The position numbers and the translations under genes were made by a program. From contig DHKY01000009.1 in NCBI GenBank assembly GCA_002404995.1, positions 1 to 29,771 of the forward strand: 29,771 nt of DNA, in the 5' to 3' direction. Below, piece by piece: positions 1-7,990 of this stretch. This DNA comes from Caryophanales bacterium UBA4682. Its GTDB lineage: Bacteria; Bacillota_I; Bacilli_A; RFN20; CAG-288. Each line of letters begins with the position of its first letter. Position 1 is the first letter of the stretch. The notes under the pieces were generated by a model, which was not told where the DNA came from, made no database searches, and saw nothing but the letters and a program-made list of their open reading frames with translations.

Positions 1-499
1 CATCGGCGAGACGTTTATAAATAGACAAAAAAGCTTTAGAAAATCCTGCATTGCTCCGCCATCTGTTTTGCATCTGAGCCCTGTATATTCACCACTTAGA
101 GTTCGGTGTTACCTTAAAGTTTGATCAGTGATAAAACGGATGAACTCAAAAGGCAAGTCAAAAGAATCACCTCATCAAAAATGAGTATTTCTTTCTGCAA
201 ATGATTTTTTGTAAAGAATACTATTAAAAATATGCTTGCTTCCTCTTGATAGGATTAGCAGAATAAAAAACAAAAAATGCCGAACCAAAAAGCAGCTACG
301 ATTTCTGAAGAACGAACAAGCTTAGTATGTGTCCACCCTTTGCCCCTGTTGTTTTTTCAAATTTCGCAAACAAAAGCAATTGAGACGTGTTCTCTGGTTT
401 CTAGAATCAAATCTCTGCTGAAAAGAAAGGCAACCTGAAAATAATGTTTTTGATTGTTCCCTCTAGAACTTGTGCTATTTTAGGCAAGAAGAACAGTTG
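1..499. other. No recognised gene; AT-rich downstream flank of the ABC operon
   Basis: No convincing coding sequence, RNA gene or T-tailed hairpin was found. A short open stretch on the minus strand (about positions 105 to 1) runs off the window edge, but it has no start codon with a ribosome binding site and follows a stop directly. It may be the remnant of a gene whose remainder lies outside the window. The strand downstream of the ABC operon is rich in T runs but shows no clear terminator stem. Confidence 0.4.
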
Positions 500-2926
500 T
501 CAGCTGTCTTCCTTTATCTGCTGAACTGATTTTTTCTTTTTTCCTAAGTAGGAAAAAGAAATAGCTAGAACTAGAAACAGAAAATAGACTCCAATCCTCA
601 AAAGATAAGAATAGCCAAGAGAAGGCAGCATCATTGCCCCAAGAAAACAATTGGATCTTGCAAGGGCATTCCTGATAATCTGAGTTAAAGGCTGGGACAA
701 AGCAAAGGAGAATATTATAGGCAGGATCCTGAAAGGGATCAGGGCAGAAAGAAGGACGAATAGCTGATCTGTTTTCGAACATCCAAGTAGTTCAAGTACT
801 GCAAAGCAATGGGAAAGTTCGGTCTTTGTATTGAGAATATAGAGTAAAGAGAAAACAAAGGAAATGATTGCGATTACAATTGCAAGATAAGATAGAACAG
901 TTGCTGTCTTTTTGATGTTGGTATAAGCATCAAAGCAGCTGCTCCTTGTATCTGTATAGACCTTTAGATCACCCGATTCGATTTTATCGACATTATTGCG
1001 AAGGTAAGTCCGATTCGAAAGATAATAAACTGCTGATTCGACATCATCTTTCCATCCGTCTTTATAGCCCTTTTCCGCCTGAGAAAGAAGCTGATTGAAT
1101 AGTTTATCTGAGACAATGACACAATCTTTCCTCGTCCAGTCCGCAGATGTGTTCAAATGGAAGGATCCGGTGATACTGAAACTTGTATTCGAAGAAGTCC
1201 CTAAATAACCATAGTGGTTCAAAAGCGGAAAACACGCTTTTCCTTCTTTCCTGTAGGGCTGAAAAAAGGAAATATCCGAACGTGTTTCAATTAAGGTATC
1301 ATTTTGGAAAAGCAGTGAAATTTCCTGAAGCTCGGCTTCGTCATCCGGAATCCTGATTTCATCTTCTGCTTCAGGAAGAAATCCTTTGTAATAGATATGA
1401 TTCTCCTCTTCATCATTGCAGGCAAGTTTGAAAAGAGAGGAAACCTTAGAGCAAGGAATGATGGTTCTTAGCGCATAGCTTCCGTCACGAGGACAGATTT
1501 TCGGAATCGTGATTTCTTTTTCCAGACAATATTCCTGATATTTCTCTGCAATGGAATAAAGAGAATCGTTGATTTCGGAAGTGCGGATTCCGCTGTTTCC
1601 GAGACAGGAAATGTAGTCCTTTCTTTTAATGATGCAGGGGAAAAGAGCAGAGAAACTATTTTTGCCGTTTTTGTCTATGTCCGTCCCTTCCTGGAGAATC
1701 CCGGCTAAAATGAAGTGGTCTTTCTTTCTTACATGCTGAAGTGCATATCCATTGTCAGCCAAGGAAATAGGAATCTCATCACCCACCTGATAAATGATCT
1801 TATTGTTGCTGTCCTTTCGGAAGACATCAATCTGATCCTGGGTTAGGATTATCGGATGATAGTTTTCTTCTCCTGCGTATTCTTCCGGCCTAGAAAACGA
1901 ATTGAATAAATCAGAGCATTTATCCTGCCTTTCCTTATCGAAGTCTTCAAGGCAGGCGACGTTAATCGAGTAGTTTTCCGGAGAACTTTTCGCTCGTGCA
2001 TAGGTGCACTGGACAAGGTTCCCGTCGTTTGGTTCCCATTTTCTTTTATTCACACGGCTATAAGAATAGGGAGAAGATTGGATTGCGGATTGAATCAGAT
2101 TTTCTTTGTTCACATTGCTAGCGGTATAGGACAAAAAAGAAGAGAATAGAATCAAAGTGAAAAACAAAGTGCTGAAAAAAAACTGAATTCCATGCCGAAA
2201 ACTGAAGGAAATACCAGAAAGAAACAGGGATTTCGTTTTTCGGTTCTTGCCGTCATTCACGTTACATGGGACTTCCGGTTCTGTTTTTGGCGAGCTCATC
2301 CTTGCTAATCGCTTGTTCTGGATTAAAAAACTAGAGCAGGAAACCTCAGAATCATCTAAAAATCGGGAATCATGGGTTGCAACAATCACCAAATGATTCT
2401 TGGACAAAGAAGACAAGACCTTGAAAATAGATCTTTTATTGTCATCATCTAGATTTGCGGTCGGCTCATCAAATAAAAGGACTGGATTTCCTTTCAGAAT
2501 TGCCCTGGCAATAGCAAGACGGATTTGTTCGCCTTTGGATAGCCTGGATACTTTTTCGTCTTTCAAAGCGGACAGACCTAATTCTTCCATGATCTTGTCT
2601 TGAATACTGAAATCCTTCGAAACCAAATTCAAATGATCTCTGACTTTCAGTTCTGGAATACAGCAGTTATCTACCGTCACATACGAAATAAGGTTTTTAA
2701 ATGGTTTACGGATATCCTGAATTTTCTTTCCGTCAAAGAGAATTCTGCCCGAAAAAGAACAACACCTTCGGCAGATTGCATTCAGAAGCGTTGTCTTACC
2801 GCATCCGGATGCTCCGTCAATCAGGTTCAGATGACCGGAACAGAATTCTGTATGAGGTGTTTCGAACAGAAGAAAAGTCTTGTTTTTACCGGCATATAAC
2901 TCGAAATCAGATAGAATTATTTTCAT
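500..2926 (-). CDS. ABC transporter, fused ATPase and FtsX/MacB-like permease (808 aa)
   Basis: This is a single-chain ABC exporter half. An N-terminal ATPase (about residues 1-210) is joined to a permease. Visible motifs are Walker A GASGCGKTT (38-46), signature LSKGEQ (129-134), Walker B VLLFDE (149-154), a D-loop NLD and the switch His in THD (H185). The Q-loop glutamine is absent: the equivalent position is V85. The permease has one membrane segment near 245-265, a large extracytoplasmic domain (about 270-690) and three C-terminal segments, which is the MacB/FtsX topology. MacB-type proteins export peptides or transmit force rather than move small solutes. The start ATG overlaps the TGA stop of the secreted-protein gene (ATGA), so translation is probably coupled. 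The substrate is unknown; the upstream secreted protein is the obvious candidate partner. Confidence 0.85.
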   Translation of the reverse strand: MKIILSDFELYAGKNKTFLLFETPHTEFCSGHLNLIDGASGCGKTTLLNAICRRCCSFSGRILFDGKKIQDIRKPFKNLISYVTVDNCCIPELKVRDHLNLVSKDFSIQDKIMEELGLSALKDEKVSRLSKGEQIRLAIARAILKGNPVLLFDEPTANLDDDNKRSIFKVLSSLSKNHLVIVATHDSRFLDDSEVSCSSFLIQNKRLARMSSPKTEPEVPCNVNDGKNRKTKSLFLSGISFSFRHGIQFFFSTLFFTLILFSSFLSYTASNVNKENLIQSAIQSSPYSYSRVNKRKWEPNDGNLVQCTYARAKSSPENYSINVACLEDFDKERQDKCSDLFNSFSRPEEYAGEENYHPIILTQDQIDVFRKDSNNKIIYQVGDEIPISLADNGYALQHVRKKDHFILAGILQEGTDIDKNGKNSFSALFPCIIKRKDYISCLGNSGIRTSEINDSLYSIAEKYQEYCLEKEITIPKICPRDGSYALRTIIPCSKVSSLFKLACNDEEENHIYYKGFLPEAEDEIRIPDDEAELQEISLLFQNDTLIETRSDISFFQPYRKEGKACFPLLNHYGYLGTSSNTSFSITGSFHLNTSADWTRKDCVIVSDKLFNQLLSQAEKGYKDGWKDDVESAVYYLSNRTYLRNNVDKIESGDLKVYTDTRSSCFDAYTNIKKTATVLSYLAIVIAIISFVFSLLYILNTKTELSHCFAVLELLGCSKTDQLFVLLSALIPFRILPIIFSFALSQPLTQIIRNALARSNCFLGAMMLPSLGYSYLLRIGVYFLFLVLAISFSYLGKKKKSVQQIKEDS

Positions 2927-3849
2927 TTTTGGTAAAAATCTCTGTCAGTGTCGGATTTTAGCTTATAGGCGAAACAATAAATGAAATTAGCAGGATTAGC
3001 AGAAACAGTAGAAAAATATTTCCTTGAGCTGCCTTGGGTCGGATAATTTCCCCACCACCAGTGAGAATATTCCTGGTATTCTCCGGAGAGCAAATAATAA
3101 GTGCCCTCTTTTCCGATGGATAACCCATAGCCTGAAGGGCAATAGCGGGCAGTATCTTTTGATAAGGAGAAAACAGTGGACCATTTTTGATTTTCTGTTT
3201 TATTTCTAGTATAAGTGCATCCATAGGTATAGGAAGCGCCGATTTTTTCACCGAATCCGGCGGATAAAGAAGCTACATCTAAATCTAGCTTAGCTTCCAT
3301 CTTGGCTTCTGCATAAAGATCGATTGTTTCTTTGTAAGAAAGGGATTCGGAATAAGTATCCGAATAGGAATCAGCGACTTCAACGGCTGTTTGAGCGGAA
3401 CCTGATTCCAAAATAGAACGATCGAAATAGGAGCCAAAGTGAGAATAAATCCCTGTAATTCTGTTTATTGTGGTAACTTTGATGCGATAAAAGCGTCCAA
3501 TCGCATTAGCCCCTCTCCATCCATCGCTGTCAAAGGTCTCATTGACAGTGATACCTTTCAATGAATTCATAGAAGAAACAGAGTTCTCCACCAAATCATT
3601 GGCGGTGATTTCTTTCGTTTCAGGCTTTGCAGGATTAGTATCCCCTATTTCTTTATGGGGCGGCAAAAGAGTCCCAGTGCCGATTTTGTAATAAGAGGTA
3701 CTGCTTAATTCCAGTTTTGCCTGTTCAACAGCATAATCCCGGCTTTTTTTAGAATAGGGATCGCTCCTTAATTCAGGATTGAAATTATCGTTAGTGCTCC
3801 TTATCGAAGAAAGAAGGAGAATAGTAGCGAATATGTTTTTCAAACTCAT
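2923..3849 (-). CDS. Secreted protein of unknown function (308 aa), between two ABC exporters
   Basis: I do not recognise a family. I place the start at the internal ATG at 3849, giving an N-terminus MSLKNIFATILLL, because a GAGG ribosome binding site lies about 10 nt upstream; a longer TTG-initiated reading (3882) would include that site in the coding region. Residues 1-18 look like a short signal peptide without a lipobox. The middle (about 150-225) is rich in Ser, Thr and Tyr with alternating polar and apolar residues, suggesting long beta strands. The C-terminal part is aromatic (WWWGNYP near 265) and has three cysteines. Such a pattern is seen in beta-pore-forming toxins and other all-beta secreted proteins, but this is only a resemblance. 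The gene lies inside a three-gene operon between two ABC transporters and overlaps the second by 4 nt, so it may be their cargo or an associated extracellular subunit. Confidence 0.7.
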   Translation of the reverse strand: MSLKNIFATILLLSSIRSTNDNFNPELRSDPYSKKSRDYAVEQAKLELSSTSYYKIGTGTLLPPHKEIGDTNPAKPETKEITANDLVENSVSSMNSLKGITVNETFDSDGWRGANAIGRFYRIKVTTINRITGIYSHFGSYFDRSILESGSAQTAVEVADSYSDTYSESLSYKETIDLYAEAKMEAKLDLDVASLSAGFGEKIGASYTYGCTYTRNKTENQKWSTVFSLSKDTARYCPSGYGLSIGKEGTYYLLSGEYQEYSHWWWGNYPTQGSSRKYFSTVSANPANFIYCFAYKLKSDTDRDFYQK

Positions 3850-3927
3850 TGATTTTTGCCTCGAATAATATGATAGATGCAACTTTAGAAAAGTGATTAA
3901 GAAAGAAAATGAAAGCGCCTTCTGCTA

Positions 3928-5694
3928 TTAGACAAGAACAAAGCAATAATTCAGAAATAATAGAATTACAAAGCAAAGAAGATCAAACAAAACACAAATT
4001 GGGGAATAAGTGAGGGGAAATAATGGTCCTTTTATTTCATAGAAATTCATTATAAAAGTAGAGACTGCCGGAATCAAACAAAGAGATAAGACAATCGAAA
4101 TTAAAACAAGAACAGAAAAACAGATGATTTCCTCTAAATACATCAGTTTTCCTGACGTTGATTTCTTCCCAGTGATGGAATAAAGAACATCGGTATCGTT
4201 ACGAAATACGATTCTGCCGCAAAGGAAATTAAAGAAAAGGCAAATCACAAGCAGGGCAATGTCAACAAGGGAAAAATAAAAAACAAATCGATCATAATCT
4301 TTTTTTGAAATCCAAAACTTTTTCGTTGTGATATCACTATTGCTAAGTGCAACCGGCAACACAGAAAGAGAATCACGCTTCTTAAAAAAAGAAGCAGAGC
4401 AGTACCCAAAGAAACCATCCAATGATAAATCCATAGTCAGCTTTGAAGAAATCAGTATTGGATTATTCATCCTGTTTAATTCTTCAATTGGCAATTCCTT
4501 TAGCAAATTTGAACTTTGAAGTTGTTTTGTTTCAATTTCAGGCCCAGAGTAAATTCCTTGTAACACCCCTTTTACAACGGAATTACCGATTTGAATAGCA
4601 ATTAGGGAACCTATGGAATACTGATACTGATTCGCTATTGTTTCCGGAAGGACAATGCCGTTATCTGTAACGGATATAGTCCAATCTGGTGATTGGAAGC
4701 TATCTGAAGTATTGAAAATAAAAAGCTTTTGTTTTGCTTCTCCTTGAAAATTCCCAATTGCCGCATAAGCAGTCAAATCAGCTTCCGGCTTGAATTTCTC
4801 ACTGATTATCCCGCTTAAACCACAGTTCCTCCTCTCTTGATAGAGAGCCTGATTTCCTGTTGTAGAAAGGAAGGAAAAACAGAATACAAGTATCCTGTTC
4901 AGAAAAAGGAACAATGGGAATAGTACCCTGTTCTGTTTCCATGTTTTTTTAAATAAGCTCTTTCCTAGTTTCAATTTGATTATCGTTGGAATTCTGGCAG
5001 GTCGAGAATCCGATAACAGGTTCTCTTGTAAAGCTTCTTTCTTTTGGTGTGTATTTCCAGCAACGATTATTTTTTCGTTTGAATAGCTTAGAATCACATC
5101 CCCGTCTTTTTCAGAAAGAACATGATCATGACTTGAAATGATAACAATTCTTTCCTTACTGATTTCCTTTATCAAAGAAAAAACAATTTTGGCATTATCA
5201 AAATCCAGGTTTCCAGTAGGTTCATCCAGAAGAATCACGCTCTTCTCCGTTAAAAGAATCCGTGCCAAAGCAAGACGGACCGCCTCCCCTTTAGAGAGAG
5301 ACTTTCCTTTTTCCGCTTCTTTTCCGGAAAGACCAGTTTTAGACAGAACAAGGTTGATTTTTTCTTGGTCCTGACAGACTGCTTTTAGATTATCTTCGAC
5401 CGACAGATCCATGAAAATCTCTGATTCGCTTGGCAAGAAGGATATCTGCTTCTTAGCTTTTCCAACACTCCTGCCCTCATTAAAAGTAATTAATCCAGCC
5501 TTTAATTTTTTCTCCCCTGCCAAGATTTTTAAAAGAGTTGTTTTACCGCATCCAGAAGGTCCTTTCAGGATATAGAGATAACCAGGATGAAAATCATAGG
5601 AAAAATCCGAGAAGAGGACATGCTGCTTGAAGGAAACGGATGCTTTTCGCAAAGAAATGCTTTGGACTGGTGTCTTATTAACTTTATTAAACAT
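3928..5694 (-). CDS. ABC transporter, fused ATPase and FtsX/MacB-like permease (588 aa)
   Basis: This is the first gene of the accessory operon and a shorter relative of the 808-aa ATPase-permease downstream. Counting from the ATG at 5694, it has Walker A GPSGCGKTT (45-53), signature LSKGE (133-137), Walker B VILLDE (153-158), D-loop NLD and switch His in SSHD (H189). As in its partner, the Q-loop glutamine is missing; S89 occupies the position. One membrane segment follows the ATPase (about 265-290) and three lie at the C-terminus, with an extracytoplasmic domain of about 200 residues between them, so it is smaller than in the partner. A TTG codon at 5721 would add nine residues; neither start has a strong ribosome binding site. 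The two half-size transporters could form a heterodimer. Substrate unknown. Confidence 0.82.
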   Translation of the reverse strand: MFNKVNKTPVQSISLRKASVSFKQHVLFSDFSYDFHPGYLYILKGPSGCGKTTLLKILAGEKKLKAGLITFNEGRSVGKAKKQISFLPSESEIFMDLSVEDNLKAVCQDQEKINLVLSKTGLSGKEAEKGKSLSKGEAVRLALARILLTEKSVILLDEPTGNLDFDNAKIVFSLIKEISKERIVIISSHDHVLSEKDGDVILSYSNEKIIVAGNTHQKKEALQENLLSDSRPARIPTIIKLKLGKSLFKKTWKQNRVLFPLFLFLNRILVFCFSFLSTTGNQALYQERRNCGLSGIISEKFKPEADLTAYAAIGNFQGEAKQKLFIFNTSDSFQSPDWTISVTDNGIVLPETIANQYQYSIGSLIAIQIGNSVVKGVLQGIYSGPEIETKQLQSSNLLKELPIEELNRMNNPILISSKLTMDLSLDGFFGYCSASFFKKRDSLSVLPVALSNSDITTKKFWISKKDYDRFVFYFSLVDIALLVICLFFNFLCGRIVFRNDTDVLYSITGKKSTSGKLMYLEEIICFSVLVLISIVLSLCLIPAVSTFIMNFYEIKGPLFPLTYSPICVLFDLLCFVILLFLNYCFVLV

Positions 5695-5804
5695 ATATAT
5701 TATTATAGCTTTATATATCAAACCGTCGCGATTGTTTGTCCCTGCTAAAAATAGGATTCCATTTTTTCCTTAGGCTAAAGTTCGATAGATTTCATACATA
5801 ACAG

Positions 5805-5862
5805 ACACCATTTGATACCCTTTTAAAGGCCAAAGTCTGTGTTAAATAAGGGTCTATGGTGT
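5805..5862. repeat. Long imperfect inverted repeat upstream of the ABC operon
   Basis: ACACCAT (5805-5811) pairs with ATGGTGT (5856-5862), and ACCCTT (5817-5822) pairs with AAGGGT (5848-5853), with a further AT-rich pairing inside. The element lies about 110 bp upstream of the ABC operon and on the far side of the M18 gene terminator. It could be a regulatory RNA structure or the residue of a mobile element end. There is no T-run on either side, so it is not a standard terminator. Confidence 0.45.
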
Positions 5863-5935
5863 GGCCGCCTAGAAATACGACAACAAAGCCATTGGCCTAG
5901 TTAAATAGCATTCTTCATCGAAGTGAATTTTATAG

Positions 5936-5972
5936 AAGAAAAAGACATGCCTTTTGTTCCGGCATGTCTTTT
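5936..5972 (-). terminator. Rho-independent terminator of the M18 aminopeptidase gene
   Basis: An 11-bp perfect stem (5941-5951 with 5961-5971, 9-nt loop) lies just downstream of the M18 stop codon. On the minus strand it is followed by a T-rich tail. Confidence 0.85.
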
Positions 5973-5994
5973 CTAGTTCTCAAATCGATTTACT

Positions 5995-7299
5995 TCAATC
6001 AATCGAAATCGAATCCATGGTGACAGAAAGGGTCGAGGAAAAATAGGTCTCCATCAGCTTTGCCCTACTGTTAATGTCCTCTGCTCCACAGAGCTCCGTC
6101 GAAGAATGCATAGCAAGCTGAGCAATTCCGATATCGACAGAAGTCAGAGAGACTTCGGAATTGGAAAGGTTTCCAAGCGTGGAACCACCGCGGAGATCGC
6201 TGCGGTTTGTGAAATACTGATATTCCACCCCCGCCTTTTCAGCTACTAGCTGAAACAAAGCAATCGAGAAAGAATCCGAGGTGTAGGACTGATTGGCGTT
6301 GGATTTGACAACAATTCCCTTGTTCCTTTCCACATCCGTAGTCTTATCGCTGATTTCCGGATAATTCGGATGGTTGGCATGTGCATTGTCAATGGAAAGG
6401 AGCGTTGAGGCTGATAGAGCCTGCTTCAGTTCATCCAAGCTTCCATTAAGGCCGAAGACAATCCGCTCCAGTGTGTCCTTTAAGAAGGTGGAGTTAGCAC
6501 CCTGTTTTGTCAGGCTTCCGACCTCTTCGTTATCAAAAGAAGCAAAGACATCCACTGCCTTATTCTCTTTTGCGTTTAAGAAGCCAAATAAGGCAGAATA
6601 AGCAGAAGAAAGATCATCTAGGCGAGGAGAAGAAAGGAACTCCTTATTCCTGCCAAGGAAACATGGTTTTACACGGCTATAAAGGAAAAGATCATGGCTG
6701 AGAACCGTCTCTTCTTTTCCTAGATTCAGTTTCTTTGCCAAGAAAGAATTGAAATCAAAGCTCTCGTCTCCAATGCCAAGAAGAGGAATCCTGTCTTTTG
6801 CTGGATTATAGTTCCTAGCAGTATTGATGGTCCGGTTGAAATGAATGGCAAGATTCGGAATCGTCAGAAGGTCTTCATCGATGTTGAGCAGACGGGATTC
6901 GATTCTGTCTTTGCTCTTGACCATGACTCTTCCAGCAAAAGAAAGAGGACGATCCATCCAGGTATTATAGATGCCTCCACCATAAGGCTCTGTATTCAGA
7001 AGAATCAAATTCTTATACCGGATTACAGGATTTGGTTTGATTTTAAAGCTCGGAGAATCGTTATGGGTAGCACTGATCTGGAAGGAAAGAGAATCATAAG
7101 AAGAAGGAACCCGGAATGCAATAATCGCCGTCTGGTTCCGTTCGACAAAATACTTTCCGCCCTTTTCAATATGGAAAGGAAGATCTTCCTTCAGTTCTTT
7201 GTATCCAGCCTTTTTTAATTCTTCTTCCCTGTTCTTAACAGCATGGAAGACCGAATAAGAATGTTCCAGCCTGCCTTTGACAAATTGTTTTGCTTGCAT
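5995..7299 (-). CDS. apeB: M18 family aminopeptidase (aspartyl aminopeptidase type)
   Basis: This is a dinuclear-zinc aminopeptidase of family M18, which removes N-terminal residues (often Asp or Glu) from peptides in the cytoplasm as a large oligomer. Its 434 aa match the family length. Conserved blocks are THNDSP (H79 and D81, metal and active-site region), YGGGIYNTWMDRPLS (106-120), SPRLDDLSS (D228), FDNEEVGS (E258/E259, general base and metal ligand), a DNAHANHPNYP block near 312, a RSDLRGGSTLG block near 365 and a late AMHSSTEL histidine. The ATG is preceded by a GAGG site. An extended -10 (TGATAGAAT) lies 20-25 bp upstream of the start. The gene appears monocistronic, with a strong terminator after it. 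Nothing unusual was noted. Confidence 0.95.
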   Translation of the reverse strand: MQAKQFVKGRLEHSYSVFHAVKNREEELKKAGYKELKEDLPFHIEKGGKYFVERNQTAIIAFRVPSSYDSLSFQISATHNDSPSFKIKPNPVIRYKNLILLNTEPYGGGIYNTWMDRPLSFAGRVMVKSKDRIESRLLNIDEDLLTIPNLAIHFNRTINTARNYNPAKDRIPLLGIGDESFDFNSFLAKKLNLGKEETVLSHDLFLYSRVKPCFLGRNKEFLSSPRLDDLSSAYSALFGFLNAKENKAVDVFASFDNEEVGSLTKQGANSTFLKDTLERIVFGLNGSLDELKQALSASTLLSIDNAHANHPNYPEISDKTTDVERNKGIVVKSNANQSYTSDSFSIALFQLVAEKAGVEYQYFTNRSDLRGGSTLGNLSNSEVSLTSVDIGIAQLAMHSSTELCGAEDINSRAKLMETYFSSTLSVTMDSISID

Positions 7300-7318
7300 G
7301 ATGTTTTACCTCAGTAGT

Positions 7319-7327
7319 ATTCTATCA
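7319..7327 (-). promoter_or_regulatory. Extended -10 promoter of the M18 gene
   Basis: On the minus strand TGATAGAAT gives an extended -10 (TG-n-TAGAAT, hexamer at 7319-7324) about 20 nt before the start codon. No convincing -35 is visible, as is usual with extended -10 promoters. Confidence 0.5.
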
Positions 7328-7354
7328 AAGCAAGAAGAAAAAGGATTCTCTTTC

Positions 7355-7383
7355 TTGTAAAGCGATTCTTTCAATGGTAAACT
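7355..7383 (+). promoter_or_regulatory. Promoter of the tRNA-Val/tRNA-Thr pair
   Basis: The -35 TTGTAA (7355-7360) and -10 TAAACT (7378-7383) are 17 bp apart and end 19 bp before the first tRNA base. Confidence 0.65.
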
Positions 7384-7402
7384 AGTATGCTGTTTTTAAG
7401 CC

Positions 7403-7477
7403 GAGTGCTTAGCTCAGCGGGAGAGCGCTTCCTTCACACGGAAGAGGTCGTAGGTCCGATCCCTATAGCACTCACCA
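7403..7477 (+). tRNA. tRNA-Val (anticodon CAC), with C at position 55
   Basis: A full cloverleaf can be folded. The acceptor is GAGTGCT/AGCACTC, the D stem GCTC/GAGC, and the anticodon stem CTTCC/GGAAG with loop TTCACAC (anticodon CAC, U33 present). The variable loop has 5 nt, the T stem is GTAGG/CCTAT and the CCA is encoded. The T loop reads TCCGATC, so the position normally occupied by pseudouridine 55 is C. The tRNA is otherwise normal. It reads GTG codons and is transcribed together with the tRNA-Thr 7 nt downstream. Confidence 0.93.
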
Positions 7478-7484
7478 TGAAAAC

Positions 7485-7560
7485 GCCAACTTAGCTCATC
7501 AGGTAGAGCAGCTGATTTGTAATCAGCAGGTGGCTGGTCCGAGTCCGGCAGTTGGCACCA
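7485..7560 (+). tRNA. tRNA-Thr (anticodon TGT), with C at position 55
   Basis: The acceptor is GCCAACT/AGTTGGC, the anticodon stem GCTGA/TCAGC with loop TTTGTAA (anticodon TGT), the T stem GCTGG/CCGGC and the CCA is encoded. The T loop reads TCCGAGT, again with C instead of U at position 55. G18 and G19 of the D loop, the normal partners of the T loop, are present. Confidence 0.93.
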
Positions 7561-7664
7561 CTTAAAACAGAAGGGCTATTGCAAAATCTGGTTCTGCTTC
7601 AAACGAATCTTGAGGCAGATCAGATTGCAGCAGTCCTTTTTCTTTGGCTAGTTGAAAACAAATA

Positions 7665-7700
7665 CGAAAAAAGCCGGACCCGATTGGATCCGGCTGATTT
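7665..7700. terminator. Bidirectional terminator between convergent tRNA genes
   Basis: The stem AGCCGGA (7672-7678) pairs with TCCGGCT (7689-7695). A T-run of six follows on the minus strand, serving tRNA-Ile, and GATTTTCTT follows on the plus strand, serving the tRNA-Val/Thr transcript. Confidence 0.75.
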
Positions 7701-7707
7701 TCTTAAA

Positions 7708-7784
7708 TGGTGGGCCTTAGTGGGCTCGGACCACCGACCTTGCGCTTATCAAGCGCACGCTCTAACCAACTGAGCTAAAGGCCC
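7708..7784 (-). tRNA. tRNA-Ile (anticodon GAT), with C at position 55
   Basis: The acceptor is GGGCCTT/AAGGCCC, the anticodon stem TGCGC/GCGCA with loop TTGATAA (anticodon GAT), and the CCA is encoded. The T stem is GGTGG/CCACT with T loop TCCGAGC, the third gene in this cluster with C at position 55. It is convergent with tRNA-Val and tRNA-Thr and has its own near-consensus promoter. Confidence 0.94.
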
Positions 7785-7799
7785 ATTTAAGCGGAAATA

Positions 7800-7828
7800 A
7801 TAATACCTCAGTGGAAGCTGGAAGTCAA
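7800..7828 (-). promoter_or_regulatory. Promoter of tRNA-Ile
   Basis: The -35 TTGACT (7823-7828) and -10 TATTAT (7800-7805) have a 17-bp spacer on the minus strand. An A/T-rich inverted repeat (7829-7875) directly upstream may act as an UP element. Confidence 0.85.
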
Positions 7829-7875
7829 CGGTTTTTAAAAAAATTATTCAGAAGCAAAGTCCTTTTTTAAAACCG
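7829..7875. repeat. A/T-rich inverted repeat between divergent promoters
   Basis: CGGTTTTTAAAAAAA (7829-7843) and TTTTTTAAAACCG (7863-7875) form a nearly perfect dyad. It lies between the tRNA-Ile and ferredoxin promoters. It may be an A-tract UP element or a residual terminator. Confidence 0.4.
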
Positions 7876-7913
7876 AATAAAAATGGAAACTAGGAAAATA
7901 ATTCCATTCTTAA

Positions 7914-7929
7914 GTTAGTTTGCACTAAC
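7914..7929. promoter_or_regulatory. Possible operator dyad upstream of the ferredoxin promoter
   Basis: GTTAGT (7914-7919) and ACTAAC (7924-7929) form a perfect 6-bp dyad with a TTGC spacer, ending 10 bp before the ferredoxin -35. Its size and position fit a dimeric regulator site. The regulator is unknown. Confidence 0.35.
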
Positions 7930-7939
7930 CGATTACCCC

Positions 7940-7968
7940 TTGAAAGCACCGATTCTATTCGCTAAAAT
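7940..7968 (+). promoter_or_regulatory. Promoter of the ferredoxin gene
   Basis: The -35 TTGAAA (7940-7945) and -10 TAAAAT (7963-7968) have a 17-bp spacer. Transcription would start near 7975, just before the GGAGG site, which supports the short ferredoxin start at 7991. Confidence 0.85.
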
Positions 7969-7990
7969 ATCGCTATGGAGGGTGTTCAAA

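Noticed and set aside
1..105. Short open frame on the minus strand running off the window edge
   Set aside because: It follows a stop directly, has no start codon with a binding site and matches no family I know; too short to call as a gene.
500..5721. TGA read as tryptophan, as in many Mollicutes
   Set aside because: TGA ends two genes of this operon at positions where a downstream start or gene end is well placed, and reading through would destroy the coupled gene order.
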